Source: Curtobacterium sp. MCJR17_055 (GTDB lineage: Bacteria; Actinomycetota; Actinomycetes; Actinomycetales; Microbacteriaceae). Taken from it: DNA of 64,000 nucleotides. Each line of letters begins with the position of its first letter. Positions within the stretch are counted from its first letter, which is position 1. A model generated the notes under the pieces. The model did no database searches, was not told the DNA's origin, and saw only the letters and a program-made list of their open reading frames with translations. Both the position numbers and the translations under genes were made by a program. The stretch spans positions 186,001-250,000 of the forward strand of contig NZ_QKLF01000005.1 of the NCBI RefSeq assembly GCF_003224335.1, read 5' to 3'. Shown here piece after piece: positions 1 to 7,970 of the stretch.

Positions 1-558
1 GTAGTACAGCGCGTTCCGCCGCTTGGCCACGAGCCGGAACGACACCACGACGAGCCCCAGCACGACCGCCAGGACCACGAGGACGGTGATGAGCTGCCCG
101 CGCCCGATCGGGCTCTCCCGGCCGTACAGCGCGGCGATGAGCACGAACAGGCCGACGCCGCCGATGCACGTCCACACCGCCCGACGTGCCCGGGTGCCGA
201 GCGGGACGCCGCTGCTGCGGGACGAGAACCACGTCGTCACCACCAGGGCGACCGCACCGAGGGGCTGGACGACGATGAGCGGCGCGTAGGTGATGCTGAC
301 GAGCTGCAGCACGATGGCGGCACCGAGCATGAGCGTGCCGAGCACCCAGTTGCCGCTGCCGAGCAGGGCCAGGACGTGTCGGACGGACAGGCCCTTCGAC
401 TGCTGCCCCAGCCGGGCCTCGACGCGCTGGACGCCGCGGCTCTGGAACTGCGCACCGAGCGACAGGAACACCGCACCGACCAGTGCCACGGGGATCATCA
501 GGGCCTGGAACGGGGTCAGGTTCTGCACCACGTCGGGGATCGGCAGGTCCGGTGTCAC
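1..558 (-). CDS. DMT/NIPA-like multidrug or Mg2+ transporter family membrane protein (3'-truncated by window edge)
   Basis: Reading the complement from a GTG at 556-558 gives 186 codons open to the window edge, so the C-terminus is missing. The protein begins with an external segment, then a hydrophobic stretch (residues about 20-36), a basic linker, and at least four further hydrophobic spans, including one with the motif VVQPLGAVALVV. The pattern of short helices with a QPLG turn resembles actinobacterial DMT-superfamily proteins related to NIPA magnesium transporters. Substrate cannot be told from sequence. It is divergent from the deformylase gene, with 39 bp between the start codons. The family call is moderately sure, the membrane location is sure. 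Confidence 0.6.
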   Translation of the reverse strand, partial: MTPDLPIPDVVQNLTPFQALMIPVALVGAVFLSLGAQFQSRGVQRVEARLGQQSKGLSVRHVLALLGSGNWVLGTLMLGAAIVLQLVSITYAPLIVVQPLGAVALVVTTWFSSRSSGVPLGTRARRAVWTCIGGVGLFVLIAALYGRESPIGRGQLITVLVVLAVVLGLVVVSFRLVAKRRNALYY

Positions 559-585
559 GGGTCGAGGCTATCCGACCCGCGCGGA

Positions 586-591
586 TACCCT
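586..591 (+). promoter_or_regulatory. -10 hexamer of def, leaderless arrangement
   Basis: TACCCT lies 6 nt before the ATG at 598 and there is no Shine-Dalgarno sequence, so the transcript probably starts at or next to the start codon. No convincing -35 is visible. Confidence 0.45.
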
Positions 592-597
592 GGGAGC

Positions 598-1173
598 ATG
601 CCCGTCCTGCCGATCCGGATCACCGGTGACCCCGTCCTGCACACCCCCGCGACCGAGGTGACCGTCTTCGACGATGCCCTCCGCGCACTCGTGGCCGACA
701 TGGTCGAGACGATGGACCTCGCTCCCGGTGTCGGCCTCGCCGGTCCTCAGGTCGGTGTCGGCAAGCGGCTGTTCGTCTACTCGTGGACGGACGACGACGG
801 CGTGCTGTGGCGGGGTGTCGCGGTCAACCCGGTGCTGTGGACGACTCCCCCGCTGCCGGAGTCGGTGGAGGAGCTCGACGAGGACGAGGAGTCCGAGGGG
901 TGCCTGTCGATCCCCGGGGAGCGCTTCCCGCTGCGCCGGTCGGAGGGCGCCCTCCTCCGCGCGGTCGACGAGTACGGCGAACCCTTCGAGATCGAGGCGC
1001 ACGGGTGGCTCGCCCGGGTGTTCCAACACGAGTACGACCACCTGGACGGCCTGCTGTACGCGGACCGGCTGGTGCACCCGTACGCGAAGCAGGCGCAGAA
1101 GGCCGTGCGGAAGAACAGCTGGGGCGGTCCGGGGAAGTCGTGGCTGCCGGGTCGGGACCACCCCGAGGGCTGA
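598..1173 (+). CDS. def: Peptide deformylase
   Basis: Removes the N-formyl group from nascent proteins in the cytoplasm using a catalytic metal. All three family motifs are present in the 191-residue product: GVGLAGPQ (about 44-51), EGCLS (100-104) with the metal ligand Cys102, and HEYDH (144-148) with ligands His144 and His148 and catalytic Glu145. Length is within the usual bacterial range. The open frame continues upstream, but the ATG at 598 is chosen because the family N-terminus starts a few residues before the first strand and a TACCCT -10 sits 6 nt upstream. It stands alone, divergent from a transporter gene and convergent with a lipoprotein gene. Confidence 0.95.
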   Translation: MPVLPIRITGDPVLHTPATEVTVFDDALRALVADMVETMDLAPGVGLAGPQVGVGKRLFVYSWTDDDGVLWRGVAVNPVLWTTPPLPESVEELDEDEESEGCLSIPGERFPLRRSEGALLRAVDEYGEPFEIEAHGWLARVFQHEYDHLDGLLYADRLVHPYAKQAQKAVRKNSWGGPGKSWLPGRDHPEG

Positions 1174-1209
1174 ACGCTCCACCGGCACACCGCGTCCGGC
1201 AGCCGGGCG

Positions 1210-1722
1210 TCAGCCCCGGTACGTGTCCAGGGCGTCCCGGAGCCGGCCGATCTCGGGGTGCCCCGGGCAGTAGCGCTCGAGCCCGGCCGCCAGGTGCGCC
1301 TGCGACCGGCTCGTCACGGCACCCGTCCACGGCGCCGTCCCGCTGACGGCGCACGCTGCCGCGAGCTGTTCGAGCGTCGCGTCGCCCTCCGTGGCGGCCA
1401 GGGCGGACCGCTGCTGCTCCGACGGCTCGGTGCCCGTGATCGGTGCCGCCGTGCACGAGGTCCTGCCGTCCTCCCAGACGGCCGCGGCGGTCGTGTAGGT
1501 CTCGGTCTCCGGTCCGTCGCCGACGGCGCAGGTGAAGGCGAACACGATCGGTGCCGACCCGCTCGGGCCGGACGTCGCGGAACTCGCGGACGACGTCGGT
1601 TCCTCCGCGACCGCGCGGTCTGTCAGGTCGTCGGCCGAGGAGCACCCGGTGAGCGCCGTCACGGCGAGCCCGAGCGCCAGCACGGCGACGGTGGTCGCGG
1701 AGCGGCGGGGACGACGGGGCAC
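1210..1722 (-). CDS. Putative secreted lipoprotein
   Basis: The 170-residue product starts with a basic n-region (MPRRPRRS), a hydrophobic stretch and a lipobox LTGC at about residues 23-26, so it should be lipidated and anchored outside the membrane. The rest is Thr/Ser/Ala rich near the N-terminus, followed by a folded-looking part with four cysteines that could form disulfides (in FTCAVGDG, TSCTA, AACAVSG and RYCPG). I do not recognise a named family. The GTG at 1722 is chosen because TAACGT lies 6 nt upstream, a leaderless layout. It converges on def and lies downstream of tRNA-Asn on the same strand. Confidence 0.75.
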   Translation of the reverse strand: MPRRPRRSATTVAVLALGLAVTALTGCSSADDLTDRAVAEEPTSSASSATSGPSGSAPIVFAFTCAVGDGPETETYTTAAAVWEDGRTSCTAAPITGTEPSEQQRSALAATEGDATLEQLAAACAVSGTAPWTGAVTSRSQAHLAAGLERYCPGHPEIGRLRDALDTYRG

Positions 1723-1728
1723 CTGTGG

Positions 1729-1734
1729 ACGTTA
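1729..1734 (-). promoter_or_regulatory. -10 hexamer of the lipoprotein gene
   Basis: The complement reads TAACGT, then 6 nt, then the GTG start codon at 1722. No Shine-Dalgarno sequence is present, so the mRNA is probably leaderless. Confidence 0.45.
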
Positions 1735-1850
1735 ACAGCATCGGGCGGACGATCGGCTGAGGATGCGCACCACGGCGCCCGGGAACCGCAGGCCCGCGCC
1801 GTGCGGCACACGAGTCGGGCCAGGACGGGCGAGCCGGGCCGGAACGCAAG

Positions 1851-1878
1851 AGGCCCCCACCCCGGAGGGTGAGGGCCT
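1851..1878 (-). terminator. Terminator hairpin downstream of tRNA-Asn
   Basis: Arms AGGCCCCCACC and GGTGAGGGCCT pair over 11 positions with one mismatch around a 6-nt loop, a few bases after the tRNA 3' end. No long U run follows, as is usual in this genome. Confidence 0.7.
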
Positions 1879-1882
1879 GTCG

Positions 1883-1955
1883 CTCCCCGAGTTGGACTCG
1901 AACCAACAACCTGCCGGTTAACAGCCGGCTGCTCTGCCAATTGAGCTATCGAGGA
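1883..1955 (-). tRNA. tRNA-Asn (anticodon GTT)
   Basis: The complement folds into a complete 73-nt cloverleaf. A 7-bp acceptor stem (TCCTCGA with TCGGGGA) ends in discriminator G, the anticodon loop CTGTTAA reads GTT for asparagine, and the T loop is GGTTCGAGTCC. CCA is not encoded. A strong hairpin follows immediately downstream. Confidence 0.95.
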
Positions 1956-2083
1956 TCACTGTGTCCTCCGCTGGAGAGCGGTTGAACAGCGGGTAACAGC
2001 ATAGCAGCAAACGTCCAGCGTCCCGCGCATCGGTCGCGCATCCCGGGCGTGCCGCACGGGAAGCCCTGGTCTGGGGCGGATCG

Positions 2084-3091
2084 TCAGTACCCCGCGGCCG
2101 GGTCGACCACGCCGATGAAGCCGGTGCCGTCGGCGCGGAGGAACGCCGCCACGTTGGTGCCGACCCGCTCCGCCAGCAGCGGCGCGACCATGTCCGGGGT
2201 GTCCGCCTGGTGCGGCGTGACGAGGGCGCCCGGCTCGCTCCACAGCGGGTGCCCGTCGGGCAGCGGCTCCGGGTCGGTGACGTCGAGTCCGGCGGCGGCG
2301 ATGCTCCCGGACCGCAGGGCGTCCACGAGTGCGTCGGTGTCGACCAGCCCGCCACGGGCGATGTTCACCAGTCGGGCGTGGTCGGGCATGAGCGCGAACT
2401 GGTGCGCGCCGAGCAGGCCGGACGTCCCCGCCGTCATCGCGGCGGCGACCACGACGACGTCGGCGTCCGGCAGCACGTCGTCGAGCTGGTCGGTCGTGAC
2501 GGTGCGGTCGGCGCCGGGGACGTCGTCGGCGGAACGGCGGACGACGGTGACCCGGACGTCGAAGGGCGCGACGAGGCGCAGGTACTCGAGCGCGATCCCT
2601 CCGGCGCCGATGAGGACGACGTGCCGGCCGTAGAGCGACAGGCCCTCCGGTTCGCGGCCCCAGGTCGTCGTGCGGGCGCGCTTCTGCAGCACCCGCAGGG
2701 TCGCGAGCGTCAACGCGAGGGCGTGCTCGGCGACCGGCTCGGCGTAGGCGCCCTTGGCCGAGGTGAAGAGCACGCGGTCGCCGTGCTCCGCGATGAGGTG
2801 GGCGAACGCGTCCACGCCGGCGAACGGCAGCTGCACCCACGTCACCCCCGGGGCGGTCGTCAGCGCCTGCTGCAGGCCGTCGGGGTCGCTCGCGTCGAGC
2901 CAGACGATGCCCCGCGTGTCACCGCCGAGGTCGGCGAGCGTCCCGCCCGCCTGCCGCACGGCGTCCTCGTGCAGATCGGTGGGCGTCGGCAGGACCGTCA
3001 CGGCACCCGGGGTGGGCGGCCCGACCGGCAGGGGACGCCCGCCGTCGGTGACGACCGCCCGGTGTCCGCGTTGCTGGTGCTGTTCGCTCAT
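2084..3091 (-). CDS. D-isomer-specific 2-hydroxyacid dehydrogenase
   Basis: NAD(P)-dependent oxidoreductase of the D-2-hydroxyacid dehydrogenase family, 335 residues. The Rossmann nucleotide site is IGAGGIA (about 161-167). The catalytic triad expected for the family is present: Arg246 in NIARGG, Glu275 in PEPLP, and His294 in TPHQA. The glycerate/hydroxypyruvate-like spacing suggests a small 2-keto acid substrate, which the sequence does not identify. The ATG at 3091 is chosen because it overlaps the stop of the upstream ABC ATPase gene by 4 nt (ATGA), implying translational coupling. A longer in-frame extension upstream lies inside that ATPase gene and is not used. The pairing of a dehydrogenase with a transporter ATPase is unusual. 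Confidence 0.88.
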   Translation of the reverse strand: MSEQHQQRGHRAVVTDGGRPLPVGPPTPGAVTVLPTPTDLHEDAVRQAGGTLADLGGDTRGIVWLDASDPDGLQQALTTAPGVTWVQLPFAGVDAFAHLIAEHGDRVLFTSAKGAYAEPVAEHALALTLATLRVLQKRARTTTWGREPEGLSLYGRHVVLIGAGGIALEYLRLVAPFDVRVTVVRRSADDVPGADRTVTTDQLDDVLPDADVVVVAAAMTAGTSGLLGAHQFALMPDHARLVNIARGGLVDTDALVDALRSGSIAAAGLDVTDPEPLPDGHPLWSEPGALVTPHQADTPDMVAPLLAERVGTNVAAFLRADGTGFIGVVDPAAGY

Positions 3092-3963
3092 GCTTGTCGT
3101 ACCCCTCCTCGGCCGGCCGCGACCGGCTTGCGCTTCACCGGGCGCGACGCCGTCGCGGCGAGCGTCCGGACGTACGGGTCGAGCGGGTTGTCGAGCACCT
3201 CGTCGAAGGTCCCGAGCCCGACGAGCCGGCCCTCGTTCATGACGGCCACCCGGTCCGCGAGTGCCCGGGCCTCGCGCAGGTCGCTCGACACCACGATCGC
3301 CGAGAACGCGCGCTTCCGCTGCAGGCCGACCAGGGCCTCGAGCACGGACTGGCGGACGAGGACGTCGACACCGCGCGCGGGTTCGTCGGCGACGAGCAGC
3401 TGCGGTTCGAGCACGAGCGCACGGGCCAGCGCCACGCGCTGCCGCTGGCCGCTGGAGAGCTCCCACGTGTTCAACCGCAGGACCCCGAGCGGCAGGTGCA
3501 CGGCGTCGACGAGCCGCGCCACGATGAGCCCGGCCTCCTTCCGGTCGAACCGGCGGTCGCGCGCGTAGATCGGTTCGGCGATGGCCTCGCCGACGAGCAG
3601 GTCGGGGCGGAGGCGGTCGGCGCCGTCCTGCGGCAGGTAGCCGATCTGTCCGGTCAGCCGTGCGTGGCGTCGCGAGGACGGCCGGATCCGGCGCATCCGC
3701 TCGCCGAGGACGGTGAGCTCCCCGCCGATGACCCGACGCCGGTGCGCACCCTCGCCCTCGCCGTTCGTGCCGAGCTGACCCGCGACCGCCGCCGCGAAGG
3801 TCGACTTGCCGGAACCGGACGCACCGAGGACCGCGAGCACCTCACCCCAGCCGAGTGACAGGCTCACGCCATCGACGGCGCGGATCGGGCTGGTGACCGC
3901 ACCGCCCCGGTACTCGATGCTGACGTCGTCCGCGACGACGGCCGGCCCGTTCTCCCCGGTCAT
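3088..3963 (-). CDS. ABC transporter ATP-binding protein, peptide/nickel type, divergent
   Basis: A single nucleotide-binding domain of 291 residues resembling DppF/OppF. Walker A GASGSGKS lies at about 47-54. The signature is LSSGQ (169-173), with the first Gly replaced by Ser. Walker B is LLVADEP, followed by an atypical ARGVD D-loop. The switch region reads VVSSDL, so Ser227 stands where active ATPases have His. A short charged insertion (about 66-78) follows the Walker A helix. It sits downstream of the peptide-uptake operon, separated from it by a terminator-like hairpin, and has a good ribosome site (GAAGGGG) before the ATG at 3963. It overlaps the dehydrogenase by 4 nt. It may be a weak or regulatory third ATPase of the peptide system. 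Confidence 0.85.
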   Translation of the reverse strand: MTGENGPAVVADDVSIEYRGGAVTSPIRAVDGVSLSLGWGEVLAVLGASGSGKSTFAAAVAGQLGTNGEGEGAHRRRVIGGELTVLGERMRRIRPSSRRHARLTGQIGYLPQDGADRLRPDLLVGEAIAEPIYARDRRFDRKEAGLIVARLVDAVHLPLGVLRLNTWELSSGQRQRVALARALVLEPQLLVADEPARGVDVLVRQSVLEALVGLQRKRAFSAIVVSSDLREARALADRVAVMNEGRLVGLGTFDEVLDNPLDPYVRTLAATASRPVKRKPVAAGRGGVRQA

Positions 3964-4009
3964 GCAACCCCTTCTCGTGCCGCGCGCACCCTGCTGCGGC
4001 ACCGTGTCG

Positions 4010-4065
4010 GGAGGCCCGGCCGCACCGCCGACGCGACGTGCGTCGCGGACGGGGGCCGGGCCTCC
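4010..4065 (-). terminator. Hairpin at the end of the peptide ABC operon
   Basis: Perfect 12-bp arms GGAGGCCCGGCC and GGCCGGGCCTCC enclose a smaller GCGACG/CGTCGC hairpin. It lies just after the stop of the oppDF gene and before the extra ATPase gene, so it may end or attenuate the operon. It carries the GGAGGCC core repeated elsewhere in the window. Confidence 0.6.
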
Positions 4066-4101
4066 AGGCTGGTCGTGCTGCCGTCGGTCCTGACCGAGCG
4101 G

Positions 4102-5808
4102 TCAGGCTCCGGCCTGCTCCAGTCGCTCCAGCGTACGCCGTCGCTCGGCCTGCTCCTCCGGGTCCGGCACCGGCAGCGAGGCCAGCAGCCGCTGCGTGTA
4201 GGGGTGCTGCGGCGCGCCGAGGACCTGCGCGGTGGTGCCGGTCTCGACCAGGTCGCCGCGGTACAGCACCGCGATCCGGTCGGACAGCGCGCCGACGACG
4301 GCGAGGTCGTGGCTGATGAACAGCGACGCGAAGCCGAAGTCCTGCTGCAACTCGAGGAACAGTTCCAGCACGCGGGCCTGCACCGACACGTCGAGCGCAC
4401 TGGTGGGCTCGTCGGCGATGAGCAGCTTCGGCCGGAGCGCGAGCGACCGGGCGAGCGACGCACGCTGCCGCTGTCCGCCGGAGAGCTCGTGCGGGTACCG
4501 GTCGCCGTACGCCGCGGGCAGCTGCACGGCCTCCATGAGCTCGTCGACCTGCTTGCGGGCCGCGCGCGGCGACGAGGCCACTCCGTGCACGACGAGCGGC
4601 TCGGCGACGGCCTCGGCGATCGTCAGCAGCGGGTTGAAGGACGTCGCCGGGTCCTGGAAGACGAACCCGATGTCCTTCCGCAGCCGCTTGAAGTCGCGCT
4701 CCTTGTACCCGAGCATCTCGGTCCCGAGCACCTCGAGCGAGCCGCCGGTGATCTTCGTCAGACCGGCGATCGCGCGGCCGATGGTGGTCTTGCCCGATCC
4801 GGACTCCCCCACCAGACCGAGCACCTCGCCGGGACGGATCGACAGGTCGACGCCCTTGACGGCACGGAACGGCGCGGCGCCGAGCCGGCCCGGGTAGACG
4901 ATCTCCAGGCCCTTCGCGGACACGACGGGCTCCACGTCCTCGGTGATCGCCGCACGCCGGGCGACGCCGGTCGACGCCTCGAGCCGGGGCACCGCGGCGA
5001 GCAGGCGCTTCGTGTAGTCGGCCTGGGGCGCCGCGAAGAGCTGGTGCACCGGCGCCTCCTCGACGATCTCGCCCTGGTACATGACGGCGACCCGGTCGGC
5101 CAGGTCGGCCACGACCCCCATGTTGTGCGTGATGACGACGATCGCCGCACCGAACTCGTCACGGCACCGGCGGAGCAGGTCGAGGATCTCGGCCTGCACG
5201 GTGACGTCGAGCGCGGTGGTCGGCTCGTCGGCGATGATGACGCTCGGCTCGAGGGCCAGCGCGCTCGCGATGACGACGCGCTGCTTCTGTCCGCCGGAGA
5301 ACTGGTGCGGGTAGTGGTCGACGCGGGTCTCCGGGTCGGGGATGCCGACGCGGCCGAGGTAGTCGATCGCCTTGGCGCGCGCCTCCTTCTTCGACATCCC
5401 GCCGTGCGCCCGGAGGCCCTCGGCGATCTGCCAGCCGACCGTGAAGACCGGGTTGAGGGCCGTGGAGGGCTCCTGGAACACCATCGCGCCGGCCGTGCCC
5501 CGCAGGTCGCGGAGCTTCTGCGCGCCCACCGACACGACGTCGGTGCCGTCGAGCAGCACCGCGCCGCCGAGCGTCGCGGTCTCCGGCATGAGCCGGAGCA
5601 TGCTCCGCGCCGTCACGGACTTGCCGGAGCCCGACTCGCCGACCAGGGCGAGCACCTCACCCGGGCGGACGTCGAGGCTGACGCCCTTCACCGCGTCGAC
5701 GGCGCCGCCGTCGGTCGCGAAGGTGACGGTCAGGTCGTCGACGACGACCACCGGGTCGGCTGCCGTCCGGCCGGTGTCGGACCGGAGGCCCGAGGGGACG
5801 TCGCTCAC
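4102..5808 (-). CDS. Dipeptide/oligopeptide ABC transporter, fused double ATP-binding protein
   Basis: A 568-residue protein carrying two complete nucleotide-binding domains, equivalent to OppD and OppF joined in one chain. It powers uptake through the OppB/OppC channel. Domain 1 (about 20-265) has Walker A GESGSGKS, signature FSGGQ and the switch His in ITHNM. Domain 2 (about 300-550) has Walker A GESGSGKT, signature LSGGQ and ISHDL. Both domains end in the positively charged oligopeptide/nickel C-terminal segment. Fused forms of about this length are common in Actinobacteria. The start overlaps the upstream permease by 4 nt (ATGA), so this is the last gene of the coupled opp operon. Confidence 0.93.
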   Translation of the reverse strand: MSDVPSGLRSDTGRTAADPVVVVDDLTVTFATDGGAVDAVKGVSLDVRPGEVLALVGESGSGKSVTARSMLRLMPETATLGGAVLLDGTDVVSVGAQKLRDLRGTAGAMVFQEPSTALNPVFTVGWQIAEGLRAHGGMSKKEARAKAIDYLGRVGIPDPETRVDHYPHQFSGGQKQRVVIASALALEPSVIIADEPTTALDVTVQAEILDLLRRCRDEFGAAIVVITHNMGVVADLADRVAVMYQGEIVEEAPVHQLFAAPQADYTKRLLAAVPRLEASTGVARRAAITEDVEPVVSAKGLEIVYPGRLGAAPFRAVKGVDLSIRPGEVLGLVGESGSGKTTIGRAIAGLTKITGGSLEVLGTEMLGYKERDFKRLRKDIGFVFQDPATSFNPLLTIAEAVAEPLVVHGVASSPRAARKQVDELMEAVQLPAAYGDRYPHELSGGQRQRASLARSLALRPKLLIADEPTSALDVSVQARVLELFLELQQDFGFASLFISHDLAVVGALSDRIAVLYRGDLVETGTTAQVLGAPQHPYTQRLLASLPVPDPEEQAERRRTLERLEQAGA

Positions 5809-6803
5809 GAGCCCGCTCCTTCCGTCGTGGCCGCCGCGCGACGCGTGGAGACCAGCTGCTTCAGCCGACGACGCGCACGGAGACGCGGGTCGGAGATGTC
5901 GTTGAGGCTCTCACCGATGAACGTGACACCGAGGACGAGCAGCACGATGGCGACACCCGGGAAGACGCCCGTCCACCAGACGCCGCTGGCGACGTCGGAC
6001 AGTGCACGGCTGAGGTCGTAGCCCCACTCCGCACCCTGCGTCGGTCCGATGCCGAACCCGAGGAAGCCGAGGCCGGCCAGGGTCAGCACGGCGTCGCTCG
6101 CGTTGAGGGTGAGGATGAGCGGCAGCGACCGGGTGGAGTTCCGGAGCACGTGCCGGGTCATGATGCGCCACGGGTTCGTGCCGATCACGCGCGCCGACTC
6201 GACGAACGCGTCGTTCTTCAGACGGACGGCCTCGGCACGCACCACGCGGAAGTACTGCGGGATGTAGACGACCGTGATCGAGATCGCCGCGGCGATGATG
6301 CCGCCCCAGTAGGTCGACCGGCCGCCGGAGACGACGATCGAGACGACGATCGCGAGCAGCAGCGACGGGAACGCGTAGATCGCGTCCGCGACGACCACGA
6401 GGATCCGGTCGAGCCAGCCACCGATGTAACCGGAGACCATGCCGAGCAGGACGCCGATGGTGATCGAGACGATCACGGCGACGATGACGACGAGCACCGC
6501 GGTGCGCGTGCCGAAGAGGACGCGGCTGAAGACGTCGAGCCCGCCGACGGTCGTGCCCCAGATGTGCTCGGCACTCGGCGCCGCCGTGCGCGGGAAGTTC
6601 ACGCCGTCCGCGCCCTGCTGCTGGCCGAAGCCGTACGGGGCGATGAGCGGGGCGAAGAGCGCGACGAGCAGGAACAGCGCGCAGATGACGACGCCGACGA
6701 TGAGCATGGCGCGCTGCCATCCGGTGCTCCGACGGAGCTGGACGACGACGGGGAGCCGCTTCCACAGCGGCTCGTGGCGGTCGACGAGGGTGATGTCGGA
6801 CAT
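5805..6803 (-). CDS. Peptide ABC transporter permease, OppC/DppC type
   Basis: Inner-membrane subunit of 332 residues. A cytoplasmic N-terminus is followed by one hydrophobic segment (about 33-55), a periplasmic loop containing HIWGTTVGGLDVFSR, and a BPD-type transport domain with five further spans. The permease family's N-terminal OppC_N segment and the cytoplasmic EAA-like loop (ESARVIGTNPWRIMTRHV) that docks on the ATPase are both present. It follows the OppB gene by 2 nt and overlaps the ATPase gene by 4 nt, so the three genes are coupled. Confidence 0.93.
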   Translation of the reverse strand: MSDITLVDRHEPLWKRLPVVVQLRRSTGWQRAMLIVGVVICALFLLVALFAPLIAPYGFGQQQGADGVNFPRTAAPSAEHIWGTTVGGLDVFSRVLFGTRTAVLVVIVAVIVSITIGVLLGMVSGYIGGWLDRILVVVADAIYAFPSLLLAIVVSIVVSGGRSTYWGGIIAAAISITVVYIPQYFRVVRAEAVRLKNDAFVESARVIGTNPWRIMTRHVLRNSTRSLPLILTLNASDAVLTLAGLGFLGFGIGPTQGAEWGYDLSRALSDVASGVWWTGVFPGVAIVLLVLGVTFIGESLNDISDPRLRARRRLKQLVSTRRAAATTEGAGS

Positions 6804-6805
6804 CG

Positions 6806-7900
6806 TCAGAACCTCACTCTCGGGTCGATGAGCGCCGCGATGACGTCGACGACGAAGTTCGTGACGGCGACGATCACCGCCAGCATCGCGACGATGCCCT
6901 GCACGGCGACGAAGTCACGGGCGGACAGGTACTGGTTGAGCTCGAAGCCCAGGCCACGCCAGCCGAAGGTCGTCTCGGTGAGCACCGAGCCGCCGAGCAG
7001 CATGGCGATCTGCAGGCCCATCACGGTGATGATCGGCACGAGTGCCGGTCGGAACGCGTGCGTCCGGACCAGGCGGGACTCCCGGACACCGCGCGACCGG
7101 GCCGCGTCGACGTACTCGGACCCGAGCGACCCGATCATGTTCGCGCGTACCAGGCGCAGGAAGATGCCCGCGGTGAGCAGGCCGAGGGTCAGCGCCGGCA
7201 GGACGGCGTGCTGCAGCACGTCGCTGATGATCTGACCGTTGCCCGTCCGCAGGGCGTCGATGATGTAGATGCCGGTCGGGTTCTCGATCCGGTCGAGGAT
7301 GAGCTGCGCGCGGGTAGACGCGCGGTCGCCGAGGGGCAGCCAGCCGAGCCACACGGAGAACACGAGCTTGAGCAGCAGGCCGCCGAAGAACACCGGCGTC
7401 GCGTAGGTCAGGATCGCGAGCGCGCGGAGGAGCACGTCGGGCCACTTGTCGCGCAGGTAGGCGGCGAGCATGCCGAGCGGGATGCCGAGCACGAGGGCGA
7501 CGATGAGCGCGTAGAAGACGAGCTCGGCGGTCGCGCCGCCGTACTGCAGGATGATCTCGGTGACCGGCCGGTTGTCGGTCGACGTCGTGCCGAAGTCGCC
7601 GCGGACGATCTGGCCGAGGTACTCGAGGTACTGGACGATCACCGGTCGGTCGTAGCCGGCGGCGTGCAGGCGTTCCTGCAGCTGGGTCGGCGTGAGGCGA
7701 CCACCGACGGAGGCGGTGATCGGGTTCCCGACGACGCGCATCAGGAAGAAGACGAGCGTCACCAGGATGAAGACCGTCGGGAAGATCAGGAGGAAGCGGA
7801 CGAGGACGTACCGACCGAGTCCGCCGCCGCCACTGGCACGTCGCTGTGCCTGTGGCTTCGTCGGCTCCGTGTCGATCGCCTCGGGGTTCGTGAGGGTCAC
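6806..7900 (-). CDS. Peptide ABC transporter permease, OppB/DppB type
   Basis: Inner-membrane channel subunit of 364 residues with six predicted spans. The first is near residue 35-60 (LLIFPTVFILVTLVFF). A large extracytoplasmic loop carries the family's AAGYDRPVIVQYLEYL region, and the EAA-like loop is EYVDAARSRGVRESRLV. The GTG at 7900 is chosen: it has AAAGG about 12 nt upstream and gives the usual Asn/Glu-rich cytoplasmic tail. A longer in-frame extension crosses the oppA-oppB hairpin and has no family homology. It is downstream of the binding-protein gene, separated by 70 nt that hold a strong stem-loop. Confidence 0.92.
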   Translation of the reverse strand: MTLTNPEAIDTEPTKPQAQRRASGGGGLGRYVLVRFLLIFPTVFILVTLVFFLMRVVGNPITASVGGRLTPTQLQERLHAAGYDRPVIVQYLEYLGQIVRGDFGTTSTDNRPVTEIILQYGGATAELVFYALIVALVLGIPLGMLAAYLRDKWPDVLLRALAILTYATPVFFGGLLLKLVFSVWLGWLPLGDRASTRAQLILDRIENPTGIYIIDALRTGNGQIISDVLQHAVLPALTLGLLTAGIFLRLVRANMIGSLGSEYVDAARSRGVRESRLVRTHAFRPALVPIITVMGLQIAMLLGGSVLTETTFGWRGLGFELNQYLSARDFVAVQGIVAMLAVIVAVTNFVVDVIAALIDPRVRF

Positions 7901-7924
7901 GGGGTGGGTGCCTTTCGCATGACG

Positions 7925-7961
7925 CGACCGGGGGTGCCCCTCGTGGGAGCACCCCCGGTCG
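7925..7961 (-). promoter_or_regulatory. Intercistronic stem-loop between oppA and oppB
   Basis: Perfect 13-bp stem (CGACCGGGGGTGC with GCACCCCCGGTCG) around an 11-nt loop, 10 nt after the binding-protein stop. Such hairpins after the first gene of ABC operons usually stabilise the binding-protein mRNA or partly terminate transcription, giving excess binding protein. Confidence 0.75.
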
Positions 7962-7970
7962 TCCGTCTGG

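Noticed and set aside
3100..3466. N-terminal extension of the 2-hydroxyacid dehydrogenase into the ABC ATPase gene.
   Set aside because: The extension lies in another frame of the ATPase gene and has no homology, and the start at 3091 gives an ATGA overlap and a normal N-terminus.
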